DNA of 40,470 bases from Bacteroidales bacterium (GTDB lineage Bacteria > Bacteroidota > Bacteroidia > Bacteroidales > UBA4417), in contig JAURYB010000099.1 in assembly GCA_030654075.1 (NCBI GenBank), positions 1 to 40,470 on the forward strand, written 5' to 3'. Positions 17,140 through 24,662 of the stretch are shown piece after piece. The notes under the pieces are model-generated. The model was not told the DNA's origin. It worked only from the letters and a program-made list of their open reading frames with translations, and did not search any database. Each line of letters begins with the position of its first letter. Position 1 is the stretch's first letter. The position numbers and the translations under genes were made by a program.

Positions 17140-17910
17140 ATGAGAACAAAGAAAGAAATAGTTGAAAACTGGTTACCTCGTTATACAGGAACTGAAATCG
17201 CAGGTTTTGGTGAATATATTCTTCTGGTAAATTTCGGTGCCTATCTGGAAACATTTGCCCGGCTCAATAAGGTTGAAATTCAGGGTAGGGAGCGTTCGAT
17301 GCCAAGTGCAACGGCAGGCAATATTACTATGATAAGGTTTGGCATGGGAAGTGCCAATGCTGCTACAGTGATGGATCTTCTTAGCGCAATTAATCCGAAA
17401 GCATGCTTGTTTCTGGGTAAATGCGGCGGATTGAAACATATCAATGCGCTGGGCGACTATATCCTCCCAATTGCGGCTATACGAGGCGAAGGAACTTCTG
17501 ACGACTACTTTCCACCTGAAATCCCTGCATTGCCCTCATTTAACCTACAGAAAGCTATTTCAACCACCATCCGTGAAATGGGTCTCGATTATTATACGGG
17601 AACCGTTTATACCACTAACCGCCGGGTTTGGGAACATGATGATGAGTTTAAACTATATCTGCAGAAAACCAGGGCCATGGCTATTGACCTTGAAACCGCG
17701 ACTATATTTATTGTAGGTTTTGCTAATGCCATTCCTACCGGAGCATTGCTGCTTGTTTCGGATCAACCTATGATTTCGAGCGGTGTTAAGACAGAACAAA
17801 GTGATAAAATTGTTACTGAAAATTACATGGAAAATCATGTTAAAATAGGTATCGGATCACTTAAACAACTAATTGAAAAACGTGTAACTGTTAAACACCT
17901 TAAATTCTAA
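17140..17910 (+). CDS. amn: AMP nucleosidase (short Bacteroidota form)
   Basis: Hydrolyses AMP to adenine and ribose 5-phosphate. 256 aa of the PNP/UDP-phosphorylase fold: FGMGSANAATVMDLLSAI and CLFLGKCGGL form the phosphate/ribose pocket, with AIDLETATIF and LLLVSDQPM in the C-terminal half. It lacks the extra N-terminal domain of the E. coli enzyme, as expected in Bacteroidota. The ATG at 17140 gives MRTKKEIVENWLPRYTG, the family's normal N-terminus. It is 32 bp upstream of holA with no terminator between, so the two are probably co-transcribed. Confidence 0.9.
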   Translation: MRTKKEIVENWLPRYTGTEIAGFGEYILLVNFGAYLETFARLNKVEIQGRERSMPSATAGNITMIRFGMGSANAATVMDLLSAINPKACLFLGKCGGLKHINALGDYILPIAAIRGEGTSDDYFPPEIPALPSFNLQKAISTTIREMGLDYYTGTVYTTNRRVWEHDDEFKLYLQKTRAMAIDLETATIFIVGFANAIPTGALLLVSDQPMISSGVKTEQSDKIVTENYMENHVKIGIGSLKQLIEKRVTVKHLKF

Positions 17911-17942
17911 GTTTTCCCTAAAATTGTAGTGCACAAGGAACA

Positions 17943-18962
17943 ATGACAGCAACATATTATCAGTTAGTTAAGGATTTTCAGAAAAAGTCGTTTGTCAATA
18001 TATACCTCTTCTATGGTGAAGAGCCTTATTATATTGATGAATTATCCGACTACCTGACTGAGAATGTGTTGACTGCTGTTGAAAAAGAATTCAACCAGAC
18101 AATATTGTATGGCCGTGATTCTACAACTGCAACCGTTATAAACTGCAGCAAGCAGTTTCCGATGGTTGGAGAAAGACAGCTTGTTGTACTGCGCGAGGCC
18201 CAGGATATGGACCTGAAGAAAGAAGAAAACCTGAGTCTTTTGCTCTCGTATGTCAATCGCCCGTTGCAATCGACCATCCTGGTTATATGTTATAAATACA
18301 AAACGCCACCCGCTAAATTAGTCAAGGTTTTAACCGCCTCCGATAAGGCTGTAGTCCTTGAATCGAAAAGGAAATACGACAATGAAATGCCTGGCTGGAT
18401 TACAACCCAGGTAAAAAGTAGTGGTTACTCTATTTCAGATAAAGCCGCACTGATGCTGGTTGAATTTCTAGGCAATAACCTCGAAAAGATTAATAATGAA
18501 CTCGGTAAGCTTTATATAAATCATCCTAAGGGAAAGGTTATTACTGAGGATGTTATTGAATTATATATTGGGATAAGCAAAGATTACAATATTTTTGAGT
18601 TTCAAAAGGCTCTTGCAAAAAAGGAAATCCTAAAGGTCAACCAGATAGCAAATCATTTTGCGCTTAATCCTGGTGAAAATTCCATTTTCAAGACTATACC
18701 CATGCTTTTCTCATTTTTCAGCAAGGTATTACTTATGCACTCTTTGCCTGACAAATCAGAAAGCGCAATTATGAGTAAAGCAAAGCTTACGCCCTATAAT
18801 AAACAGGATTATTTTGAAGCATACCGGAACTATAACGCAAAAAAGGTTCAGGATATAATCGGCTGGCTTCGCGAATGCAATATCCGGGCTTTAGGTATTG
18901 ATAACTACTCTGCCGATCAGGGCGAATTGCTGAGGGAATTGGTTTTTAAGATCCTGCATTAG
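17943..18962 (+). CDS. holA: DNA polymerase III subunit delta
   Basis: 339-aa clamp-loader subunit that opens the beta sliding clamp. The N-terminal half has the AAA+-like pattern of delta: IYLFYGEEPYYIDEL at about 20-34, then FPMVGERQLVVLREAQDM. The middle has NNLEKINNELGKLYI, and a helical C-terminal collar ends GIDNYSADQGELLRELVFKIL. As usual for delta there is no functional Walker A. Length is normal. Downstream of amn; the palindrome at 18990 may mark the end of the transcript. Confidence 0.92.
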   Translation: MTATYYQLVKDFQKKSFVNIYLFYGEEPYYIDELSDYLTENVLTAVEKEFNQTILYGRDSTTATVINCSKQFPMVGERQLVVLREAQDMDLKKEENLSLLLSYVNRPLQSTILVICYKYKTPPAKLVKVLTASDKAVVLESKRKYDNEMPGWITTQVKSSGYSISDKAALMLVEFLGNNLEKINNELGKLYINHPKGKVITEDVIELYIGISKDYNIFEFQKALAKKEILKVNQIANHFALNPGENSIFKTIPMLFSFFSKVLLMHSLPDKSESAIMSKAKLTPYNKQDYFEAYRNYNAKKVQDIIGWLRECNIRALGIDNYSADQGELLRELVFKILH

Positions 18963-18989
18963 TTGTTATAGTTTATCAGGAATCCATTG

Positions 18990-19009
18990 CCCCGACCTTC
19001 AGGTCGGGG
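18990..19009. repeat. Perfect palindrome after holA
   Basis: CCCCGACC and GGTCGGGG around TTCA, extending to a 9-bp stem with a 2-nt loop. An A-rich stretch follows on the plus strand rather than a T-tract. It looks like a REP-type element rather than a typical terminator for holA. Confidence 0.75.
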
Positions 19010-19094
19010 ATCAAAAAAGAAAAATAGTTAATAGTTTCCTGAGTTAAGGATTAAAAGGCGATTCTATCCAGGCTCAGCAGATTCAGTATCCAGA

Positions 19095-19361
19095 TCAAAC
19101 TGGAATAAATTTTTCATCCCAGTAGTAAAGTTTTCGGGCTGAACAATCAAATCCATTCGGCCACATCAAACCGCCAACTTCATCAATCGCTACATTCATA
19201 AAGTATGCTTTATTCAATAAAGTTGCAATAATTTTATTTGCCTTATTGGTTTGCAGATATTCAGAAAAATCAATACTTCTTTTTTCACCGGAGTCAAACA
19301 GGCAAGTAATTGAATACGGACTAACATCCAGTATTTGCACTATGCGAGTGAATTTAGCCAT
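19095..19361 (-). CDS. DUF2442 domain protein
   Basis: 88-aa protein with the DUF2442 pattern: an N-terminal ILDVSPYSITCLFDSGEKRSIDFSEY and the hallmark GGLMWPNGFDCSARKLYYW. DUF2442 genes usually follow a DUF4160 gene, and here the ATG is 1 nt after the stop of such a gene. The pair is toxin-antitoxin-like by size and layout, but activity is not established. Unlike the copy at 34093 it has no helix-turn-helix. Its partner is frameshifted, so this gene may be a surviving half. Confidence 0.8.
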   Translation of the reverse strand: MAKFTRIVQILDVSPYSITCLFDSGEKRSIDFSEYLQTNKANKIIATLLNKAYFMNVAIDEVGGLMWPNGFDCSARKLYYWDEKFIPV

Positions 19362-19362
19362 G

Positions 19363-19586
19363 CTACACTTTAAATTGTTTGCTTGCTTTTAAAATCAGTT
19401 CCTGGTTATCAGTTATGAATTTGCGGGCAATCTTCATTTTGCTTCAGGTAGTTTCCCGGTCAGTAGGTTTCCATTGCATGTAAACAGAGCTTCATGTTTC
19501 TGATAGAATGCATGAATATGATCCGGTTTATGATCACTGTAATACAAGTAAAATACTACTCCGAATAACTCCCCAATCCGTGGCAT
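19363..19586 (-). pseudogene. DUF4160 gene with a one-base frameshift
   Basis: The ATG at 19586 opens MPRIGELFGVVFYLYYSDHKPDHIHAF, the DUF4160 signature with its DH...HIH motif, but the frame stops after 50 codons (TGA at 19434-19436). The -1 frame continues from the same point with MKIARKFITDNQELILK to a TAG at 19363-19365, giving a plausible C-terminus. Adding one A to the four-A run would restore about 74 residues, the family's usual length. This could be a real mutation, an assembly error in a homopolymer, or -1 slippage on the A run. A -7 element is kept upstream. Confidence 0.7.
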
Positions 19587-19600
19587 ATCCTGTTTTTATG

Positions 19601-19608
19601 CAAAATTA
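19601..19608 (-). promoter_or_regulatory. Putative -7 element for the DUF4160/DUF2442 pair
   Basis: TAATTTTG followed by C on the minus strand, 14 nt upstream of the DUF4160 ATG. Its survival suggests the pair is, or recently was, transcribed. Confidence 0.5.
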
Positions 19609-19687
19609 CATCAAAAAAAAGCAGATTCTATAAATCACCTATTTAAGTTATCGTGATTATTTGCCCTTTACAAAGTATTGGTGAACA

Positions 19688-19814
19688 AATATTTGCCACA
19701 GATTTAACAGATTTCGCAGATTGGAATTATATCAATTCAGTCAATTTTAAAATGAAAACTATCTCAGATAGTTTTAAAATCTGTGCTAATCTGTGAAATC
19801 TGTGGCAAAAATAT
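19688..19814. repeat. Long nested inverted repeat (127 bp)
   Basis: Outer arms at about 19688-19722 and 19778-19813 are imperfect complements built from ATTTGCCACAGATTT-like text. Inside is a perfect hairpin: AAAACTATC at 19755-19763, TCA, GATAGTTTT at 19767-19775. The arms are too diverged to be an IS terminus, and no transposase is present. Similar CACAGATT-rich palindromes occur between genes in Bacteroidota. The rest of 19587-19975 holds no gene. Confidence 0.8.
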
Positions 19815-19975
19815 CGAATTGAGAGGGTGAATAATTACGAGTTATTGGATAAAAACCTGCCTGTAGCAGGTTGGCATTAAACACAAAACAAAGAATGTTA
19901 AAGGGCCATAATCTGCGCCACATTTACATTTTATATTTAATGTTATGTGTTTTGAATTCCTATTATTCTTGCTTC

Positions 19976-21742
19976 TTACTTGATTATAAAATCATACGGC
20001 ATCAGTGCCTGTATACCTTGCATCCTGCTCATCCGGCTCAGGTAACTGAAATAAGGATACGCGGCTCCCAATTCGTTTTTAAGAAATACGGAGGATTTAT
20101 CTCCTGAAAAGGTTTCCATTAACTGTTCAAAAGTATCCTTCTGTTCAGGAAGTTCCATTGTGCTGAAATCTTTTAGCTTTGCTAATTTGGCTGCTTCATT
20201 TATAGCATCCGTTAGTCCGCCGAATTCATCCACAAGTCCGATTCGTTTTGCGTCCACTCCGCTCCACACGCGACCCTGACCAATACTATCGATCTGGGCA
20301 ACCGTCATTTTCCGCCCTTCGGAAACATGCTTGGTAAATGTGCTGTAAATATTCTCAATACTATGTGTAATAATTTTCTTTTCCCCGTCACTCAGAGGGC
20401 GGGTAAAAGGAATGTAATCAGCATAAGGATTTGTTTTCACCTGGTCGAAAGTAATTCCAAGATTTTTGTTGAACATTTCCTTCATATTGGGAATAATGCC
20501 GAAAACGCCTATCGAGCCGGTAATTGTGTTTGGATATGCGTAAATTTTGTCAGCGGCACAGGCAATATAATATCCGCCTGACGCAGCTACATTGCCCATG
20601 GAAACAACAACCGGTTTTGCTTTTTTTGCCAGAACCATCTCGCGCCAGATTATATCCGAGGCCAGGGCGTTTCCACCGGGAGAGTTTACCCTGAGCACAA
20701 TAGCTTTCACATTATCATCGAGGCGGGCTTTACGAATTGCTTTCGAAATACTTTCTGAACCAATGCTTTGATCATCACCATCACCACTAATTATATCACC
20801 CGTAGCATAAATCACCGCGATTTTATCATCCAATGACTTTTTGTCGGCTTCAGCAGCTTTGGCGTACTTGCCAATTTTCATAAATTTCAAATCTTTGATC
20901 TTCTTGGCATCTACCCTGTTTTTAAGTTCATCCAGAACTTCATCCTTATATAAAAGCTTATCAACCATTTTTAGGTTTACAGCGTCCTGCGGCGATTGAA
21001 TCTTATATTCATTTGCTATAGCAGTCAGATCATCAACTGAAATTTTACGACTGGCCGAGATACCATCAAGTAAATGGTTCCACATGCCGGAAATAAAAGT
21101 CAATGTTTGAACCTTATTGGGTTCGCTCATTTTATCGAGTGTGAATGGCTCAATAGCGCTTTTAAATTTGCCATGCCGGATTACCTGCGCTTCAACATCA
21201 ATTTTATCGAGTAATCCTTTGAAAAACATTACCTGACCGACCATACCCTTAAACTCCATATCTCCGGCTGGATTCAGGTATATTTTATCGGATACCGATG
21301 CCAGGTAATAGGATTTCTGGGTGAAAACTTCGGCGTATGAAACAATAAATTTACCGGATTTCTTAAAGTCGATCAGCGCGTTTCGTATCTCCTCAATGGT
21401 AGCCTGTCCTGAAGGAACATCCCCAAGTTCAAGATAAATCCCTTTAACTTTAGAATCGGATTTTGCCTTCTTAACGCTGCTGAGAATATCATTTAACCCA
21501 AGCTGGGCTGAAACATCAGGTCTGGTGAAATTCATATTTGCAAATGGATTATCCGATGACCTGTCGCTGACCGGCTGATCAAGCGTAAGCATCAGTATCG
21601 TCTTCTCAGGTACAACCACAGTTTCATTTTTACCTGCCGAAACAGCAGAAACGATAATGCCTACAGTAATGAGAATCAGCAGAAATCCAGCCAGCAGGAA
21701 ACCCAGCATGGATGCGAAAGTGAACTTGAAAAATTGTTTCAT
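19976..21742 (-). CDS. sppA: Signal peptide peptidase SppA, 67-kDa type
   Basis: 588-aa membrane-anchored serine protease that degrades cleaved signal peptides. One N-terminal transmembrane segment is at about 8-36. Two tandem peptidase S49 domains follow: the first contributes Lys194 (GKFKSAIEPF), the second Ser388 (NVAASGGYY), the expected Ser/Lys dyad of the duplicated form. Both residues are present and the length is normal. It diverges from folK and the deoxynucleoside kinase, a neighbourhood I associate with Bacteroidota. Confidence 0.95.
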   Translation of the reverse strand: MKQFFKFTFASMLGFLLAGFLLILITVGIIVSAVSAGKNETVVVPEKTILMLTLDQPVSDRSSDNPFANMNFTRPDVSAQLGLNDILSSVKKAKSDSKVKGIYLELGDVPSGQATIEEIRNALIDFKKSGKFIVSYAEVFTQKSYYLASVSDKIYLNPAGDMEFKGMVGQVMFFKGLLDKIDVEAQVIRHGKFKSAIEPFTLDKMSEPNKVQTLTFISGMWNHLLDGISASRKISVDDLTAIANEYKIQSPQDAVNLKMVDKLLYKDEVLDELKNRVDAKKIKDLKFMKIGKYAKAAEADKKSLDDKIAVIYATGDIISGDGDDQSIGSESISKAIRKARLDDNVKAIVLRVNSPGGNALASDIIWREMVLAKKAKPVVVSMGNVAASGGYYIACAADKIYAYPNTITGSIGVFGIIPNMKEMFNKNLGITFDQVKTNPYADYIPFTRPLSDGEKKIITHSIENIYSTFTKHVSEGRKMTVAQIDSIGQGRVWSGVDAKRIGLVDEFGGLTDAINEAAKLAKLKDFSTMELPEQKDTFEQLMETFSGDKSSVFLKNELGAAYPYFSYLSRMSRMQGIQALMPYDFIIK

Positions 21743-21860
21743 AGTATATTTGGATTAAGATTTAAATTATATGACGGGAAATTCAGCACGAAGTTACAGT
21801 TTTTGGAGGAAAGATTGGAGATCGCATAAGTGATGGTAAATGGAAAATAGAAAATGGGTA

Positions 21861-21988
21861 AAGAAAATGGAAAATAGTAAATAGAAAATGGTTAGGATTC
21901 AAGTCAGTATACAGTTTTTAATTATTACGGTGTATTTCACTGATGTGTTTCCGAAAGTGAACCATTTTCTATTTTTCCATTTTCTATT
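21861..21988. repeat. Inverted repeat in the sppA-folK intergenic region
   Basis: AAAGAAAATGG...ATAGAAAATGGTT at 21861-21893 is complementary to AACCATTTTCTAT...CCATTTTCTATT at 21960-21988. The loop is about 66 bp and the left arm has a small insertion. The region 21743-22079 contains no gene besides this. Confidence 0.7.
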
Positions 21989-22054
21989 AACTAATAATCA
22001 GAAACTGTTAAAAACTTCTTCATTTTACCTGATAAAGTATCAAAACCCAAATTG

Positions 22055-22062
22055 TACCTTTG
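22055..22062 (+). promoter_or_regulatory. -7 element of the folK promoter
   Basis: TACCTTTG followed by GCCC, 18 nt upstream of the folK ATG. It implies a leader of about 11 nt. Confidence 0.6.
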
Positions 22063-22079
22063 GCCCGAAGATATCATAA

Positions 22080-22610
22080 ATGGCAGTAGTTTATTTTTCG
22101 TTGGGCAGCAATGAAGGGGACAGGTTAAATTGGTTAGTAAAGGCGGCTAAACTAATTGATAACCTGGTTGGGAAGGTAATTCAAAACTCATCGGTTGTTG
22201 AGTCAGAACCGTGGGGTTTTAAATCAGAAACAACTTTCTACAACATGGTGCTATTGGTTGATACAGAGCTTACTCCTCACCAGGTTTTAACCAAAGTGCT
22301 GGATATTGAAGCTACTTTGGGCCGTACAAGGCATGGTAATGTGTATACCAACAGAATTATTGACGTAGATATCTTGTTTTATAATAAAGAAGAAATCAAT
22401 GATGAGAAGCTGGTAATTCCACATCCGCTCATGCAGAAACGCAAGTTTGTGCTGCAACCGCTTGCCGAAATTGCTGCTGAACTGATACACCCGGTCTTGC
22501 ATACATCAGTATCTGAATTGCTTCAGCAGTTGAATGAGCCCAAGCCGATATCTATAGTTGTTGATCGCGAAGAATTTGCCTTGTTAGTAAATAGTATAAA
22601 TCAGAGTTGA
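22080..22610 (+). CDS. folK: 2-amino-4-hydroxy-6-hydroxymethyldihydropteridine diphosphokinase
   Basis: Transfers pyrophosphate from ATP to 6-hydroxymethyl-7,8-dihydropterin in folate synthesis. 176 aa. Family motifs are in order: YFSLGSNEGDR at 5-15, VVESEPWGF, FYNMVLLVDT, LGRTRHGNVYTNRIIDVDILFY (metal/ATP site around RIIDVDIL) and IPHPLMQKRKFVLQPL. It is 11 nt upstream of the deoxynucleoside kinase gene and probably in the same transcript. Confidence 0.96.
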   Translation: MAVVYFSLGSNEGDRLNWLVKAAKLIDNLVGKVIQNSSVVESEPWGFKSETTFYNMVLLVDTELTPHQVLTKVLDIEATLGRTRHGNVYTNRIIDVDILFYNKEEINDEKLVIPHPLMQKRKFVLQPLAEIAAELIHPVLHTSVSELLQQLNEPKPISIVVDREEFALLVNSINQS

Positions 22611-22620
22611 AATTTTACAA

Positions 22621-23262
22621 ATGACTATTCCGTATAATTATATAGCCATCGAAGGTAACATAGGAGCAGGGAAGACCACCCTTGCTACCCGGATGTCGCA
22701 ACAATTTAATTCAAGGCTGATACTTGAGCAGTTTGAAGACAATTCCTTTTTGCCGAAGTTTTATGAAGATCCGTCCAGATATGCTTTCCCACTTGAGTTA
22801 TCGTTCCTGGCCGACCGCTTTCAGCAGCTTAAGAGTAAACTGGCTATTCAGGATATGTTTCATCCGAATACCATTGCCGACTATTTCATCCTTAAATCCC
22901 TGATTTTTGCAAAGAAAACACTGAGTAGCGAAGAGTTCACCTTGTATTCACGTTTGTTTTCAATCATCGAAAACGCTCTTCCCAAACCTGATTTACTTGT
23001 ATATCTTTACCTCGATATCAGCCGACTCCAATCGAATATTCGCACGCGTGGCCGGGTGTATGAGCAAAAAATCGAAGATGACTACCTGCAAAAAATCCAG
23101 GAAGGGTATCTCGATTATATCAAGCAGCAGCAAGGATTAAGAGTTTTGCTGATCGATACCAACAAACTGGATTTTGTTGCTCATCAGGAAGACTATGACC
23201 AGCTGATCAGTATTATAATGCAGGAATACCCGGTTGGAATCCACCGGATAACACCCCGCTAA
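22621..23262 (+). CDS. Deoxynucleoside kinase (dGK/dAK type)
   Basis: 213-aa P-loop kinase that phosphorylates deoxynucleosides in the salvage pathway. Walker A GNIGAGKTT is at 12-20, the catalytic-base region LILEQFEDN follows, then LADRFQQL (the DRF/DRS-type substrate motif) and the lid RTRGRVYEQ near the C-terminus. Substrate preference (deoxyguanosine, deoxyadenosine or other) cannot be fixed by eye. It follows folK closely, an arrangement common in Bacteroidota. Confidence 0.9.
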   Translation: MTIPYNYIAIEGNIGAGKTTLATRMSQQFNSRLILEQFEDNSFLPKFYEDPSRYAFPLELSFLADRFQQLKSKLAIQDMFHPNTIADYFILKSLIFAKKTLSSEEFTLYSRLFSIIENALPKPDLLVYLYLDISRLQSNIRTRGRVYEQKIEDDYLQKIQEGYLDYIKQQQGLRVLLIDTNKLDFVAHQEDYDQLISIIMQEYPVGIHRITPR

Positions 23263-23359
23263 TTCTCGGGTAAACATTTAAACTCTCATTAAACAGATAT
23301 TTTTTTATTCATAAAAATATTTATTCCGATCTTTACCTTAATTAAATCCGAAAAGGAAT

Positions 23360-24268
23360 ATGAATGTTGCCATTCTGATTGTCTTTATTGTTATTTCAGC
23401 CCTGGCTGCAGTGATATATATTAACCTGGTACGCTCGAAGCGAAAAACTGCAACTATTGAAAAGATACATAAAACATGTCTTGAAGAAAACGAACAATTA
23501 TCCGATGAAATAGAACGCGTAAAGGAAGAGTTACATCTCATCAGGTTAAAAGCAGGCGAGTCCGACAGGCTCAAATCGGCTTTTCTCATGAATATGTCGC
23601 ACGAATTGCGCACGCCATTGCATGCGATTATGGGTTTTGCAGGATTAATATCCAACCCTTCGATGCCCGAAGAAGATAAAATTACCTATGCCAATATAAT
23701 CAACCGTAATGTCGATTCCTTGCTTGAAATCATAAGTGATATCTTTGATATTTCACAGTCCGAATCTGGGGTAACAGGTGTTGAGCTTGAATCAGTTAAT
23801 GTAAATGATCTTATGAATTCACTTCAAACATGGATCAATCTCGAAAAATCAAATGTAGGAAAAGAAGAAATTGTTGTTAAAGTTAATAAGGCAAGTAAAG
23901 ACAACAACTTTTGTATCTACACAGATGGGTATAAGTTAAAAAGAGCGTTAAACCACCTGGTTTATAACGCTTTGAAATATTCAAATGAAGGTTTTATCGA
24001 AATTGGATACACCTTTAGTGAAAACAAACTAATGGATTTTTATGTAAAGGATGATGGAATTGGTTTCTCAAACGATAAGCTTGAATTAATGTTTTCACAA
24101 TTCAGGCAGGTGGATGAAACACCCGTGCGGCAATACGGAGGTTTAGGTCTTGGGCTTACATTAGCTCAGAAGTTTGCCACCTTTCTTAACGGTAAGTTAT
24201 GGGCCGAGAGCGAACCGGGAAATGGATCAACATTTCATATTACATTACCATTCGAAAATAAAAATTAA
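23360..24268 (+). CDS. Membrane-anchored sensor histidine kinase
   Basis: 302 aa. One N-terminal transmembrane helix (about 3-24) is followed by a coiled coil (about 30-68, EENEQLSDEIERVKEELHLIR), then HisKA with His81 (FLMNMSHELRTPLHAIMGF). The HATPase has the N-box HLVYNALKYS, VKDDGIGF and QYGGLGLGLTL. There is no periplasmic or PAS sensor domain, so the signal may come through the membrane helix or a partner protein. No response regulator is adjacent. An AAAAGGA stretch just before the start resembles a weak Shine-Dalgarno. Confidence 0.92.
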   Translation: MNVAILIVFIVISALAAVIYINLVRSKRKTATIEKIHKTCLEENEQLSDEIERVKEELHLIRLKAGESDRLKSAFLMNMSHELRTPLHAIMGFAGLISNPSMPEEDKITYANIINRNVDSLLEIISDIFDISQSESGVTGVELESVNVNDLMNSLQTWINLEKSNVGKEEIVVKVNKASKDNNFCIYTDGYKLKRALNHLVYNALKYSNEGFIEIGYTFSENKLMDFYVKDDGIGFSNDKLELMFSQFRQVDETPVRQYGGLGLGLTLAQKFATFLNGKLWAESEPGNGSTFHITLPFENKN

Positions 24269-24662
24269 TTAATGGTGATTGAATTTTCCTGCTAAGCAAT
24301 TTCGCTGCCGGCAATTCCTGTAATAATTTGTATTAAATACCAATCGCTGTTTATCTGATTTGCAGAATATTTTATGCATTATAAATCTGGTATTCAAGCC
24401 ACTACATGCTATCATAGATTAGCTTTTTAATCCTTTTCATAAGATTAAACTATGTTTTTTTTAAAATTATTAAACTCAAAATTTCTAATAAATACTTATT
24501 AGCAGCATATTTTTTTACTATTAAATTTCACCCTATATATACTTAAAATCAGCATACTATGTTTTGTCAACATTCTGCGCAGCTTTCAGCCTTCCGTCAT
24601 AATAAAAAATTGTGGCTACCTTTGCATTGAATTAAATTCAGACGCACTAATTAAATTGACAG
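24269..24662. other. Intergenic region, only a promoter seen
   Basis: AT-rich, with stops in all frames. The one feature is the -7 element at 24617-24624. No hairpin or RNA gene was recognised. Confidence 0.55.
24617..24624 (+). promoter_or_regulatory. -7 element for the DUF4914-type gene
   Basis: TACCTTTG followed by CA, 38 nt before the ATG at 24663. No exact TTG at 19-nt spacing. Confidence 0.6.

Noticed and set aside
19688..19814. Terminal inverted repeats of an insertion sequence
   Set aside because: The arms enclose only about 55 bp, with no coding sequence and no flanking target duplication seen.
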